Positions 1-13,726 are shown, counted from the first letter of the stretch. The stretch: 64,000 nt of DNA from Lingula anatina (GCF_001039355.2 NW_019776079.1:200943-264942), one strand, 5' to 3'. Notes: generated by a model from the letters alone, not told the origin. Translations and numbers: made by a program.

Positions 1-345
1 TGTGACCTTGAAATTGACCTTTGACCTACTTTTTATGCTGAACTGCTTTTTGCATGTTTTCTGCCCTTTAAATCTCCAAAATTGGCAAAGAAATGCCTAT
101 GGTTACTATTGAACTTAAATAGAAATTCATATACTGTGATATTGAAATTGACCTTTGACCTACTTTTTCACCATGAACTGAGCTTTGCATATTTTCTTGC
201 CCCTCACATCTTCAAAATTAGCAGAGATGTGGCCGGTGTTGCCCCTAGGTTTTCTCTTTTGTCAGCATATATGCAACACTGACAACACATTTCAAGGAAA
301 ACCAATAGGCTATTGTCTAGAGAATCACAGGAGTGATCAATATTA
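1..345. repeat. Degenerate tandem repeat with TTGACCTTTGACCT motif
   Basis: Two diverged units of about 135 bp follow each other. Each opens with a TTGAAATTGACCTTTGACCT stretch and ends with a CTCCAAAATTGGC-like segment. The segment at about 262-345 resembles 1760-1860 (ATGCAACACTGA followed by a CACAGGAGTGATCAAT segment), so this is part of the same repeat family as the next array. Short open frames here have no protein-like content. Confidence 0.7.
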
Positions 346-892
346 GGAAAATGCATGTCAGTTAGAAAATTTGCTTGATTGTACCATTTTTAGTTATATT
401 TTTTTTGCATATTTTGAGAACTTGTTGATTGCATTTTATAGAGCTTGTCAAGCACAAGGCTGGTGGTGGTGTCCCTTTTTTTTGGGGGGGGGGGGAGTTC
501 CACACGAATGAGCTTACTCCAGCGTGGTATCTTTATTTTTTATTGTCATCTTTATTGTCATCTTTATTTTTGGCTTTGCTGCCTTGTTTGCTGTTTGGTA
601 TCTGTATTTTTGTTGGCTTTGCTGTGATGTACCAGACGTTAAACTGCTAAAATACAACTTTTCATTAACGTTCTTTCAACACCCATGGTTCTGCAGCCCA
701 GTTTTAGTGATATTTTCTAGCACTAGTACATTATTAAAATTTGGTGGTGATCATGTTGTTCAGCACAATTTGACATTGCATCAAAATTGACATAAAACCT
801 TTTCCTTGCTAAAGCAGAAATATTTGTAATGATATTTTCAAATATTTTAAAGTTTAGATAATTGCATTAATTAAAATGCATTATATTTTTCT

Positions 893-920
893 ATGTACAG
901 ACACAGATGTGTCTGTACAT
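893..920. repeat. 28-bp terminal palindrome, family P, copy 1
   Basis: Near-perfect palindrome whose half-site is ATGTACAGACACA. The same palindrome recurs at 13727-13754, 34292-34319 and 56569-56596. Copies 1, 3 and 4 are next to a subterminal CACCTGCGTC-like motif on the element side, which suggests it marks one end of a mobile element. Confidence 0.8.
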
Positions 921-960
921 ATATCATCACCTGCGTCTGTTGTCGTCGCCGTGCACTTTT

Positions 961-1860
961 ACCGATAACACGATAAGTGGAAAACTGTTTTTTATTTCAG
1001 CTTTTTTCAACTTACAGAATTGACGAATATTCATAATACGCAGGTCAAGTTCGAAAATCAGCATGATCGGGTCACTGGTAGAGAAGTTATGCTGTTTTTT
1101 CACTTTTTTCAGCATATATGCAGCACCAATAACACGATAAGTGGAAAACCATTTTACATTTTGGCTTGAAACTCACAAAACTGATGGATATTCATAATCC
1201 GCAGGTCAAGTTCAAAAATCAGCATGATCGGGTCATTTTTAGGGAAGTTACGCTGTTTTTTCAATTTTTTCAGCATTTTTGTAACACCGATAACACGATA
1301 AGTGAAATACCATTTTACCTTTTGGCTGGAAACTTACAGAACTGATGAATATTCATAATCCGCAGGTCAGGTTCGAAAATCAGCATGATCGGGTCACTGG
1401 TAGAGAAGTTATGCTGTTTTTTCACTTTTTTCAGCATATATGCAGCACCGATAACTCGATAGGTGGAAGACCATTTTACCTTTTGGCCTGAAACTTACAA
1501 AACGGATGAATATTCATAATAGGCAGGTCAAGTTTGAAAATCAGCATGATTGGGCAATTTTTATGGAAGTTATCCGTTTTTTTTTTTTTTTTTCAATTTT
1601 TTCAGCATTTTTATAACACCGATAACATGATAAGTGTAAAAATGTTTGTCCTTTTAAATTGAAACTTACAGAACTGACAATACGCAGGTCAAGTTTGAAT
1701 ATTGGCTTGATTGGACTATTTTTACAAAAGTTATGCTGTTTTTTTCCTTTATTCAGCAAACATGCAACACTGATAACGCATTTTAAGGAAAACCAATCAG
1801 CCTTTTGTCTTGCAACTCACAGGAGTGATCAATCTGACCAGTATACAGATCAAGTTTGAA
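961..1860. repeat. Tandem array, six units of about 150-170 bp
   Basis: Units begin with ACCGATAACACGATAAGTGG-like sequence at 961, 1125, 1286, 1447, 1618 and 1769, so spacings are 164, 161, 161, 171 and 151. Each unit contains ATTCATAATMCGCAGGTCAAGT and CAGCATGATCGGGTCA segments. The last unit is most diverged. A related single stretch occurs in reverse at about 56390-56530. Open frames through the array are repeat by-products. Confidence 0.85.
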
Positions 1861-2883
1861 TAATGATCAGTTAAGTTTTGATGAAGTTATTAGCCTTTTT
1901 GTATATAAGTGGTTTTTCTTCAGATTTAATTCTTAGACATGTTAACAGTCTCATTATGGAACTAATGAGATATGTAAAAGTGTTGTTTTGACATTTTCTG
2001 CTTCTTAACAATATTGTAAGTTGATATATAAAAATGATGGTAAACCTATTATCGTGCATTGTGTAATAAAGTATCAAAAATGAAAAGGAACTCATCATTG
2101 CAGTTCGTCAGATTCAATCATTCACTATGTTCAGAATCTCCGAATGGAGCAAATTGGACATTTAAAATTGTTCTACTGATATTTCTCCTATGTCAGCAAT
2201 TTTCCTAGTTGATCATTTAAAAATGACAGTAAATTGATTATTTTGTTTTATGTAAAAAGGGTGTTGAAAATGGAAAGAAAATCATTTCAGTACAGTTATC
2301 TCTTGTTTACATTTTGGCATTTTGAAAGTGTGACTCTGAACTTCCATGGCCTTGGAGAACTTTCCATATCACATTTTCTGAATATCCATGATACTTTTAT
2401 TTTTTTATAAAAAAATTGATGGTCATTATGCTGTTAAGTATTATGTTATATTGCATGAAAGTTGAAGAAAACCCTATTTTGGACACTGCTGCCAGGATAG
2501 CGATTAAGGGAAAACCATGTTACTTATGATACTCAAACTTACTGAAAAGTTTCATAAGACTGAAGTGCACCTTGTGTTGGAAAACCAGTGTGATTGTTTT
2601 CTGTTTTGGAAGCAATGCAGTTCTATAGAGTGCTATATGGTACAATAAATGTATATGGATAGCAGGCAGTATGTTAATTCAGGGTTATTAAGTAATTTGC
2701 TTAATTAATTTTCAAGTTATTTCAGGGTTATTAAGTAATTTGCTTAATTAATTTTCAAGTGGCCATTAAATGAGATTACATAAAACACACGTTGAGATTT
2801 CATTGTAAAGTCCCATAGGTTTAGCTCTCTTAACTGTGTCACATAATTAGGAATCGATGATTATTATGCAGGTAAATGTTATT
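1861..2883. mobile_element. Internal segment of family P repeat element
   Basis: No gene is visible. The stretch around 2755-2880 (GGCCATTAAATGAGATTACA, then CCCATAGGTTTAGCTCTC) matches the reverse complement of about 55860-56005. This places both inside one repeat family. A 43-bp direct duplication (AGGGTTATTAAGTAATTTGC) sits at 2678-2760. Confidence 0.6.
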
Positions 2884-3265
2884 GTACCACCAGCGTTAGC
2901 GCTGGCGGTACACATGGTTTCGGTCCCGTCCGGATCGTTCCGCCGGCTCCGTTGGCTCCGCCGGCTCCGCCGGACGGCTACCGTTACCGCTTCTCCTCCT
3001 AGACGGTAAGGGCCCCCGTACCCATCTCATGGATTTAGGTCACCTATAATCTCAACTCGTTCCACGTAAAATTTGGGCTTTGTCGGTATTGGGGTCTGGG
3101 TGTGGCACTCATTGCAATGCACCCTTGTCTAAAAATGGCAAAATTAAATGCTAATTATCTACCCTACGGAAGGAGTTATGGGAAAAATTTCTATAGACGG
3201 CTTTCCAAAAGTCATATGTGTAGATTTCAAATATACCCTTGGATTTGACCTTTGACCTTTACTTC
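2884..3265 (+). mobile_element. Hairpin-ended repeat, family R2, copy a
   Basis: Starts with an inverted repeat of GTACCACCAGC around a short loop. A GC-rich CCGCCGGCTCCG stretch, a CTTCTCCTCCTAGACGGTAAG segment and a TTGGATTTGACCTTTGACCT tail follow. The same order of segments occurs at 13182-13440 (same orientation) and at 13935-14410 and 41520-42045 (opposite orientation). It appears to interrupt the family P element. No coding capacity is visible. Confidence 0.7.
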
Positions 3266-3596
3266 NATCCACTGTTATGCAGAATTAGAATTTGATGTTG
3301 GCTATGCAGTTACAGTAAGCATAATACATCAGTGCATCAGAATTGACAGTATCCTATTTTCTGCATTTTTATTTTCTGGTTTTTGTCTGTACATTTGACA
3401 GCTTTGCTGCCTTGTTTTCTTCTAGAACTAAGATATATGTTGAAGGAAAGCTGAATTACAGAGAAATTGAACACAGAGATTCAAATGCCATGGTGGAGAC
3501 CGCTTATATATATGTTGGTAAGAGGAAAAAAAAATTGGTGTTCTTGCTGAAAGTATACTCTTGTAGCACACTGAATATTTTTGTATTTTTCAAAGT

Positions 3597-3913
3597 CAGG
3601 CCTACCCAACTACCAGACTCGGCACCGAATGATCCTGAATTCACCGGTAGATCAGACCACACTACCCGTTTTCAAGGTGTGTGTCAGATCGCATTACACA
3701 GTATCATACCCTGAACAAATTTTGAGTGGTGATGCAATGCTTTTCAACCCCGCTGAGAATCGTCACTATCACATCGCGTACTAGGTGAGAGCGGTGTTGC
3801 GTCTGATACTGTGAAATGCGCACTGATACACACCTTGAAAACTGGTAGTTTGGTCCGATTTACCAGTGAATTCAGGATCATTCGGTGCCGAGTCTGGTAG
3901 TTGGGTAGGCCTG
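3597..3913. mobile_element. Foldback element, family F3, copy 1
   Basis: Long inverted repeat: CAGGCCTACCCAACTACCAG at the left end and its complement at the right. The arms also contain GAATTCA and CGTTTTCAAGGTGTGT. Flanking bases AAAGT (left) and AGAGT (right) resemble a 5-bp target duplication with one mismatch. There is no transposase. It is presumably a non-autonomous element moved in trans. The same insertion is present in the duplicated block at 8057-8373. Confidence 0.8.
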
Positions 3914-6889
3914 AGAGTAATAAGATCTGCTGACGTCTACCTGGACACCTGAAGTAAGCAACTCTAACACAAGTGAACTATAACTGACTACTGCACTACC
4001 TGTGCAGCTCTTTATTATAGTACCAGTTATGCAAATGACCCAGTGCTACAAGTCCAATAAATATGATTGGCTAGTTTACCACTGCATAACCACTGCAATG
4101 CAACACTTAACCATAATTGTTTGAGATGTTATCACATAGTCATTATATAAGTTCTACACCCTGATATTTGTTGCCCCCCTCCCCCCTTTCAGTTTGATAC
4201 CTGTAGACTTTCAAGGCTGATAATTTGGATTTTAAATCTGACCTTGAATTTGACTTTTGACCTATATTTCAAGGTCAAATGGGCCAAAATTTCATCTCAG
4301 TCCAACAAAAAATCATGAATTGTTGGTCTTTATGTCTGGCGAGTTTTCAAGCTGACTCGAAATGTGTAAATCTAAGGAATACATGGTTGTTTCTTTTCTT
4401 GACAATGTATTTTACTTCGAAAAGAGGCAGGATAAAAATTCCAGGGAATACCCAGCTAATTAACATAATTTATTGACCTCAGTTTCAATCACAAATACTA
4501 TTTTGTGACTGGATGAGGTTGGGGGGATCCCTGCATGACGTAATTGATAGTCTCATTTTCATTCTTGTGATACCCTTACATGGCAAAATAGCCTCAACAC
4601 GTGCTCATGCTTTTTGCGTTTTTACCAACTTGATGCTCTCAGGGAGGGAAATGGGAATTTTTCAGCACTGGTCCACTTGGACCAGTTGACTCTGGAGGTA
4701 GTGGTCCTAGGCCTTGGGGCACTGGTCTAATTATGAAAGAATGGAAAATGTGTGGACGGTTTTAACATACTGAGCAACTTAGTTTTTTAAAATTATTATT
4801 AAAATGTGCCAATAAAATAAAGCAAATGAAGTTTAATTTTCATGTTTTTATTTTGAACTTATTTAAAAGAATTGAAATCAACCAAATGACTCCCAAAAAT
4901 TCATCAACATTTATTCACATTTTAAAAACTAAACAGCTTTTTCTCCCCACCTTTTATGGTTAAAGGAAATGACGCCACATTACACAACAGGAATCAAGTA
5001 TTTTAACTATTAGGTTAAAAAATATAAAGGAGTTATTAATCTCTGTGTTTACCCAAACAAGGTTTGGAATTAGAACAATGGGTTAACACCCATTGTATTA
5101 AGTTAAACACGAAATAGGAAGTAACTTCAAAGTCCCAAAAGTTGAAATATAACCATAAAACGGAGCAAAAAATCCTCGCCTTTTTATTTTCCTCAAAAAT
5201 CCGTAGCTGTTTTAAAGGAAGGTACCCGCGCTCTCTTTTTTTTTTTTTTTTACATTTAGTGCTAGGTTGTTCGCTTTCAGTGTTTTTCGTTTTACAGGCT
5301 CTGGCGGCTTTGCCACACCAGGCAAAAACCTCCACATCGCTAAAAAATTGTAAGATAAGTTGAACTAATTCAATTCACACACTAAATGTAGCTTTGATTT
5401 AATTTCCAATAAGAAAATATTTCAGCAGCATGCTAACGGCCCCAACGGGAAAAGTAATGTTTCTTGTAAAATCTTGAATGTAACTATAAGCTATTGACAT
5501 CGAGAAATACCAGAAACCATTTAATGAATTATATTTACCCTTCAAAACTACAAAACTGCACTCAAGTAATTTAGTATTTTTACCGAAAAGGTTTATTGCG
5601 TACGTAGCTTTTCAATCCTCGAGGCTCTGCTACTTCATACGGTGCGAATGCTGTGGTAAAATCTGATTGGTCAAAATTGACAGTCTGATGCAAGAGTCGC
5701 ATGCAAATAACGTCTGACGTGTTCGGAAGCGTCATTAAAATAGGTCAACACATCTGAAACTCGCGTAGTCTTCGATGCAGACAAAATTGGGAGCAGATTT
5801 TAAAAAAAAAGGAAAAATATCTAAGTACAAGTAAAAACCCCGTATATTCCTCATGTTGCCGCTGCTTGTAGAGCAGTCGCTCGTTTGGACCAGTTACTGA
5901 GATTGGCACTCGCCAATTTGTTTTAGCGGTCGCATTTGGCGACTGGCGACTGCCTATTTCCCTCCCTGTGCTCTGTTTCTTCATTATCAGTTGTGCGTAG
6001 AACTCATGGCCGAGCCTTCTGTTTAGAAAAAATGACATTGTTGAACTTGAAATATTTGGTCGGTGCAGAGCGTGGCAAAAATGAAAATGAAGTGAGGAAG
6101 AGAAACAGATTGACTGAAAGTAAAGTAAAATTGGATAGAAGGTAGGCTTTGGCTAACTAAATCCAGGAGAGAGGAAAAAGTTATGCAATGAATGTCAGGA
6201 GTACTAAAGTTATCGTTATGATCAACAGCAACATAAATCATTTTGCTTTGTTACGAGTTCTGAAAATTTTTGAACATCTGTTTCTACACGTACTGTTCAC
6301 GACCTCAAGTTGGCAAAAGTGCACATGAATTTGATGAAGGCTCACAGCTTGAGTTTCTTTTTTATCAAAATGAAATAATATGAGGATAGAATTCAGTCTT
6401 GGACTGGACAGTTTCTGTCAAAGCTTCAATTGGATGAAAGAGACTGCCTTACTTTGCTGTTTCGCAATGCACATGTTATTGCCAAAAGCAACAGGTTACA
6501 TAGTTTGCTGATTAACCAAAGTTTTTTTGGACATACATTTGATAATACTGGTTACACGTTCTTCATACTTGTATTGTTTTTAGTCCTTGTGTCATTCTAC
6601 AATGCCCTTTTTATTAAGTATTAAAAAACTTATTATGCAAACAATTATTTTTCTAATGTTTTTTCTTTCAGTTAAATTTTTTTACAAAGTGTATGAAATA
6701 TATAAATAATATAGAAAACATTTTATATAAGATTTATTGTTGATGCTTGAAAATGATGAAAAATACACCTGAAAACAAATAATTTGACATATTTTTATAA
6801 TTTTACTTCCGTCTGACAAATTTTCTTTTGGTCTGACAAAATTTTCAAGTTTGTCAGACTGAATGTCTGACAGATTTTTTTTGCCTTTA

Positions 6890-7575
6890 GTGAAGTCTGG
6901 ATTGATAGACCTATCATCAGGGTATAAGTACTTTAAAATTGTAGTGCAACAGGAGGTTGATTCTTCATTCTTCTTACATTGTAATTTCTGCTACCCCCCC
7001 CTCCCCCCCCCCAGACCAATAGAGATAAGAAGTTAAAACTTGGACCTGTCATCATGGGCACTTCAAAATTTTAGTGTGCCTAGGGGTTGGGTTGTTCATG
7101 GGGGATGGTTAATACTTGATTTTTTTCACATATTAATTTCTCCTTACGCCTATCAGTTAGGCAGTTCAAATTGATGTACCCATGATCAGGGATGTGCATG
7201 GACACCTAAGCATAAAAGTCCAACTGGGGGGGGGGGGGGGTTGATGATAATTTTTTCCACAGTGTGATTTCTGCTCAATCATTCTAGATTGTTAAGATGA
7301 GGAACTTCAAATTTAAGGTATTGGCAGACATATCAACACAACACATGTACATGGGCATTTCACAAAATTAAGTGTCCCTTGGGGTTGGGCCGTCCTGGGG
7401 CAGATGATTTTTGCTCTAATGCCTTTGCACATTGTACAAGTTATAGCAAGGAAGTTAAAAATTTTGATATTGATAGCCCTATCATCAGGGATATGGATGG
7501 GCCAGTCATAATTTATGGAAGCATTAGGGTTGGGCTGTCCCTGGAGGGTGGATGACTCTTTTTTTTTTTTTTTTT
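6890..7575. repeat. Degenerate repeats of about 145 bp with G-rich and C-rich runs
   Basis: Imperfect repeats share ATAGACCTATCATCAGGG, a GGGCACTTCAAAATT segment, a GGGGTTGGGC segment and a TTTTTTCCACAGTGTGATTTCTGCT segment. They include C runs at about 6994-7013 and a G run at about 7226-7240. The same array is in copy B at about 10720-11444. No coding function is apparent. Confidence 0.6.
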
Positions 7576-7723
7576 NCAACTGAAACTGGCATGCCAGAAT
7601 CCTAAGCCGCTTAAGCTGAAAGCAATTTAGTGAGATATCCCTTGGAGTTGGATTGATCCTGTTAAATTGATCTAGGTATGGGAACTCAGTCTAATGCTTG
7701 TTACACATTTTACATTCATCCTA

Positions 7724-10700
7724 ATCCACTGTTATGCAGAATTAGAATTTGATGTTGGCTATGCAGTTACAGTAAGCATAATACATCAGTGCATCAGAAT
7801 TGACAGTATCCTATTTTCTGCATTTTTATTTTCTGGTTTTTGTCTGTACATTTGACAGCTTTGCTGCCTTGTTTTCTTCTAGAACTAAGATATATGTTGA
7901 AGGAAAGCTGAATTACAGAGAAATTGAACACAGAGATTCAAATGCCATGGTGGAGACCGCTTATATATATGTTGGTAAGAGGAAAAAAAATCGGTGTACT
8001 TGCTGAAAGTATACCCTTGTAGCAAGCACACTGAATATTTTTGTATTTTTCAAAGTCAGGCCTACCCAACTACCAGACTCGGCACCGAATGATCCTGAAT
8101 TCACCGGTAGATCAGACCACACTACCCGTTTTCAAGGTGTGTGTCAGATCGCATTACACAGTATCATACCCTGAACAAATTTTGAGTGGTGGTGCAATGC
8201 TTTTCAACTCCGCTGAGAATCGTCACTATCACATCGCGTACTAGGAAAGAGCGGTGTTGCGTCTGATACTGTGAAATGCATACTGATACACACCTTGAAA
8301 ACTGGTAATTTGGTCCGATTTACCAGTGAATTCAGGATCATTCGGTGCCGAGTCTGGTAGTTGGGTAGGCCTGAGAGTAATAAGATCTGCTGACGTCTAC
8401 CTGGACACCTGAAGTAAGCAACTCTAACACAAGCGAACTGTAACTGACTACTGCACTACCTGTGCAGCTCTTTATTATAGTACCAGTTATGCAAATGACC
8501 CAGTGCTACAAGTCCAATAAATATGATTGGCTAGTTCACCACTGCAATGCAACACTTTACCATAATTGTTTGAGATGTTATCACATAGTCATTATATAAG
8601 TTCTACGCCCTGATATTTGTTGCCCCCCTCCCCCCTTTCAGTTTGATACCTGTAGACTTTCAAGGCTGATAATTTGGATTTTGAATCTGACCTTGAATTT
8701 GACTTTTGACCTATATTTCAAGGTCAAATGGGTACCCAGCTAATTAACATAATTTATTGACCTCAGTTTCAATCACAAATACTATTTTGTGACTGGATGA
8801 GGTTGGGGGATCCCTGCATGACGTAATTGATAGTCTCGTTTTCATTCTTGTGATACCCTTACATGACAAAATAGCCTCAACACATGTGCTCATGCTTTTT
8901 GCGTTTTTACCGACTTGATGCTCTCAGGGAGGGAAATGGGAATTTTTCAGCACTGGTCCACTTGGACCAGTTGACTCTGGAGGTAGTGGTCCTAGGCCTT
9001 GGGGCACTGGTCCAATTATGAAAGAATCGAAAATGTGTGGACGGTTTTAACATACTGAGCAACTTAGTTTTTTAAAATTATTATTAAAATGTGCCAATAA
9101 AATAAAGCAAATGAAGTTTAATTTTCATGTTTTTATTTTGAACTTATTTAAAAGAATTGAAATCAACCAAATAACTCCCAAAAATTCAACATTTATTCAC
9201 ATTTTAAAAACTAAACAGCTTTTTCTCGCCACATTACACAACAGGAATCAAGTATTTTAACTATTAGGTTAAAAAATATAAAGGAGTTATTAATCTCTGT
9301 GTTTACCCAAACAAGGTTTGGAATTAGAACAATGGGTTAACACCCATTGTATTAACACGAAATAGGAAGTAACTTCAAAGTCCCAAAAGTTGAAATATAA
9401 CCATAAAACGGAGCAAAAAATCCTCGCCTTTTTATTTTCCTCAAAAATCCGTAGCTGTTTTAAAGGAAGGTACCTGCGCTCTCTTTTTTTTTTTTTTTTA
9501 CATTTAGTGCTAGGTTGTTCGCTTTCAGTGTTTTTCGTTTTACAGGCTCTGGCGGCTTTGCCACACCAGGCAAAAACCTCCACATCGCTATAAAATTGTA
9601 AGATTGGCAGACAAAATTGGGAGCGGATTTAAAAAAAAAAGGAAAAATATCTAAGTACAAGTAAAAACCCCGTATATTCCTCATGTTGCCGCTGCTTGTA
9701 GAGCAGTTGCCCGTTTGGACCAGTTACTGAGATTGGCACTCGCCAATTCGTTTTAGCGGTTGCATTTGGCGACTGGCGACCGCCTATTTCCCTCCCTGTG
9801 CTCTGTTTCTTCATTATCAGTGCGTAGAACTCATGGCTGAGCCTTCTGTTTAGAAAAAATGACATTGTTGAACTTGAAATATTTGGTCGGTGCAGAGCGT
9901 GGCAAAAATGAAAATGAAGTGAGGAAGAGAAACAGATTGACTGAAAGTAAAGTAAAATTAGATAGAAGGTAGGCTTTGGCTAGCTAAATCCAGGAGAGAG
10001 GAAAAAGTTATGCAATGAATGTCAGGAGTACTAAAGTTATCGTTATGATCAACAGCAACATAAATCATTTTGCTTTGTTACGAGTTCTGAAAATTTTTGA
10101 ACATCTGTTTCTACACGTACTGTTCACGACCTCAAGTTGGCAAAAGTGCACATGAATTTGATGAAGGCTCACAGCTTGAGTTTCTTTTTTATCAAAATGA
10201 AATAATATGAGGATAGAATTCAGTCTTGGACTGGACAGTCTCTGTCAAAGCTTCAATTGGATGAAAGAGACTGCCTTACTTTGCTGTTTTGCAATGCACA
10301 TGTTATTGCCAAAAGCAACAGGTGACATAGTTTGCTGATTAACCAAAGTTTTTTTGGACATACATTTGATAATACTGGTTACACGTTCTTCATACTTGTA
10401 TTGTTTTTAGTCCTTGTGTCATTCTACAATGCCCTTTTTATTAAGTATTAAAAAACTTATTATGCAAACAATTCTTTTTCTAATGTTTTTTCTTTCAATT
10501 AAATTTTTTTACAAAGTGTATGAAATATATAAATAATATAGAAAACATTTTATATTAGATTTATTGTTGATGCTTGAAAATGATAAAAAATACACCTGAA
10601 AACAAATAATGTGACATATTTTTATAATTTTACTTCCGTCTGACAAATTTTCTTTTGGTCTGACAAAATTTTCAAGTTTGTCAGACTGAATGCCTGACAG

Positions 10701-11444
10701 ATTTTTTTTGCCTTTAGTGAAGTCTGGATTGATAGACCTATCACCAGGGTATAAGTACTTTAAAATTGTAGTGCAACAGGAGGTTGATTCTTCATTCTTC
10801 TTACATTGTAATTTCTGCTACCCCCCCCCCCCTCAGACCAGTAGAGATAAGAAGTTAAAACTTGGATCTGTCATCATGGGCACTTCAAAATTTTAGTGTG
10901 CCTAGGGGTTGGGTTGTTCATGGGGGATGGTTAATACTTGATTCTTTTCACATATTAATTTCTCCTTACGCCTATCAGTTAGGCAGTTCAAATTGATGTA
11001 CCCATGATCAGGGATGTGCATGGACACCTAAGCATAAAAGTCCAACTGGGGGGGGGGGGGTTGATGATAATTTTTTCCACAGTGTAATTTCTGCTCAATC
11101 ATTCTAGATTGTTAAGATGAGGAACTTCAAATTTAAGGTATTGGCAGACATCAACACAACACATGTACATGGGCATTTCACAAAATTAAGTGTTGTCCCT
11201 TGGGGTTGGGCCGTCCTGGGGCAGATGATTTTTGCTCTAATGCCTTTGCACATTGTACAAGTCCATTCCACAAATTTCACTATCTCCTCCTCTAGACCAT
11301 TATAGCAAGGAAGTTAAAAATTTTGATATTGATAGCCCTATCATCAGGGATATGGATGGGCCAGTCATAATTTATGGAAGCATTAGGGTTGGGCTGTCCC
11401 TGGAGGGTGGATGACTCTTTTTTTTTTTTTTTTTTTTTTTTTTT
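7724..11444. repeat. Duplicated block, copy B
   Basis: Second copy of the block at 3267-7575, shorter because of deletions relative to copy A. It ends in a T run (about 11419-11444) where copy A ends at its N. No host gene was found in it. Confidence 0.85.
8057..8373. mobile_element. Foldback element, family F3, copy 2
   Basis: Same element as 3597-3913 at the equivalent site of the duplicated block. The CAGGCCTACCCAACTACCAG termini are intact and the internal differences are a few single bases. It was inherited by duplication or allelism, not a separate insertion. Confidence 0.8.
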
Positions 11445-13181
11445 ACAGTAAGTGTTTTTTCATTGATATCAATTTGGGACTCAGAGCTCCCATGGACATG
11501 AACCCGAGTGGTAATCAAATTTTCTACATGTCCATGCTATTTATAGTCAATAATCAAAAATTGGTGATAATTATTCTGTAATTTATTATGTAATGTTACA
11601 TCAAAATTGACAAAAATCTTTTTGCACGGCTAACACAAACATTATGAAAAGAAAACTGTGTTACTTATTATTATTTTCAACTTACAAGTATGATTTTTAG
11701 GATTGCCATGCAGTTCAAATTAGAAAGCCAGCTCAATTGGGTTATCATTTATTATTGAATTTATGTAGTTTTGTGTGAAATTTTCATTTTTCTCATTCTG
11801 GCATTTTCAAAGTGTGAACTTGAACTCCCATGGGCCTGAAGCCTTATGCTTGTTACACATTTTACTCACATTGGTATTACCTGTTGAGCATAATTAAAAT
11901 TTGATGTTGAATTTGCAGTTAAGCATAATGTACTTTTGCATCAGAATTGACAGTAGCCTATTTTGTGCATTGTTATTTTCTGCTTTTTGTCTGTACATTT
12001 GACAGCTTTGCTGCCTTGTTTTATTATTATTCTCTTCAGCTTTTAAATAAGAAATAAAATTTTCACGCGTCGTCCCTCGACTGGTTGAATTGAGCCTAGA
12101 TTTAATTACTGTGCCCCTGCAGGGATGACGCGTGGGGAGGCATTTGAGAGGCGGAGAGACCATTACCGGATTAAACGGTCTTCCTTTAATGTAGGTTTGC
12201 CATATTTAGGTCATGGCCTAGCTAGCACTCAGCTCTTCTCATTCTGAATGGCCTTTTAGGTTATCCCTGCTTTTCAAGTTGCCTGTGCACATAATTGGGC
12301 TCAGGGGAGGTTTCTAGGTCAACACTACAAATGTATATGGTCCCTAAGGGGTTAACTTTATTTTCTATAAATGTATGTTGATTTTTGTCAATGTACTTCA
12401 GCTTTATTTTTTCTGAAGATGTAGACCTTAAAGAGGAATTGATTTTCAGTGACAGGTCTTTTGAATCATTATTTTTTAAAATGCCTTCCAATTTCAGATA
12501 GGATGGTTCCTATGTGGACAGGTTTAAGGGATCAAGCAACAAGATCGGAAGAGTTTTCTGAGGAGGAGGAAGAAGAAAATTGATAGAGGTGTGGACACTC
12601 GGTAGCATGACATCTTTTCAACCATTCAATCATGGCTTATGAATATTCAAATGAAATAGGCTGAGAGAAATGTTTTTAACACAAACTGTAATTTCCTTCC
12701 TTCACAAACTTCACGAGGTGACATTGGGATCTTCGATACCGATTATAAAAAATTAAAAAAATTAAAAAACAAATGTACAAAGGACTACCTTTCTGTCACA
12801 ATTCTTGTTTGGTCCTTAGCTATTATTGAGGATCCTCAGTATTTTAATGCCTAGATCAAATAAAAATGAAAAAATGTCTTTTGTTTATAATGTTTGTTTA
12901 CTTCTAATTTTTTCATTAGTGTTGTACTTGACAATAAAGAGAATTTATGCATAATAAAATTTTTGGATGTTTTTGTCCGATGGAAAAAACATTTCACAGT
13001 AAACAAATTTCATACATATGAAGTATTTTGTGAATGTTGAATGGTAGTTCAAATTAATAAGGAAAGATAAATGGACAAGCTGAAGGGGAAACTAAATTTG
13101 AAAGTGGTGGCCACAAGTACTGGTATGGATAAAATCCATTTTGATGCTTCCATAAGTGTTTTACTTGTGAAAAAAACCTTA
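11445..13181. other. Gene-free repeat-rich stretch
   Basis: Contains diverged copies of family P internal sequence. About 11905-12020 has TCTGTACATTTGACAGCTTTGCTGCC, also present in blocks A and B and reversed at 55265-55410. A short inverted repeat (CACGCGTCGTCCCT and its partner) lies at about 12063-12138. Nothing resembles an exon of a known family. Confidence 0.6.
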
Positions 13182-13440
13182 GTACCACCAGCGTGTGTGC
13201 TGGCTGTACTCGTGGTTTTAGTCCTGACCAGTCTCATGCAGCTCCGATATCTCCAGCGGCTCTGCTGGCTCCGCATTCTGTTGCTGGAGACAAGGCACCA
13301 TTTCCGCTTCTCCTCCTAGACCGCAAGTACTGTGTCCCCATCTCTTGGATATAGATCACATATAATCTCAACTTGAACCCCTGGTTTTTTGTCTCAGTCG
13401 GTGCATTCGCCTGGGCGTGAAGCTTGTTGAAAATTTGATT
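13182..13440 (+). mobile_element. Hairpin-ended repeat, family R2, copy b (partial)
   Basis: Begins GTACCACCAGCGTGTGTGCTGG and continues with the CTTCTCCTCCTAGAC, CCCATCTCTTGGAT and ATAATCTCAACTTGAACCC segments typical of the family, in the orientation of copy a. It breaks off where family P-like sequence begins. Confidence 0.65.
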
Positions 13441-13726
13441 ACCATTTGGCTTCATGTCCATGGGAGCTTCGAGTCCCACAATGAATATGCCAACATGATA
13501 AAAGTAAATATTTCACTAAAATGTATAACTTCCAGAAAAAAAGCCAATTAGACTGCTTTTCCAACTTGAGCTGCATTTTAGTCCTGTGTTTTTTGAAAGT
13601 TTGACAATCATAAGTAACATGGTTTTCCCATGATGGTCATCATGGCAGCAGCACCAAAAATTGTGTTTTCTCCTATTTTGATGCAACATTACATAATGCT
13701 TAACAGCAGAAAGACCATCAGTTTTT

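Larger units (their letters stand above)
3267..7575. repeat. 4.3-kb duplicated block, copy A
   Basis: Nearly identical to 7724-11444, apart from single-base changes and indels. Copy A has about 165 bp near 4280-4440 and about 420 bp near 5352-5772 that copy B lacks. The block is bounded by isolated single Ns at 3266 and 7576, which points to an inserted alternative-haplotype contig rather than a biological duplication. The longest open frames inside (3343-3714, 5745-6038, 5036-5335) show no recognisable domain and cross repeats. I see no gene. Confidence 0.85.

Noticed and set aside
961-1860. CRISPR-like array
   Set aside because: Units are about 160 bp and wholly repeated without unique spacers, in an animal genome. 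It is an ordinary tandem repeat.
3343-3784. 123-codon plus-strand frame and its partner, repeated at 7800-8244
   Set aside because: They cross from family P sequence into a foldback element arm and are present only because the block is duplicated. No domain is recognisable.
5036-6038. 97-99-codon minus-strand frames, repeated at 9290-9865
   Set aside because: Low-complexity Lys/Phe runs from homopolymers, frame differences between the two copies, and no splice-site or protein support.
13049-13479. Frames of 75-82 codons on both strands
   Set aside because: Located in family R2 copy b, whose other copies do not keep the frame.
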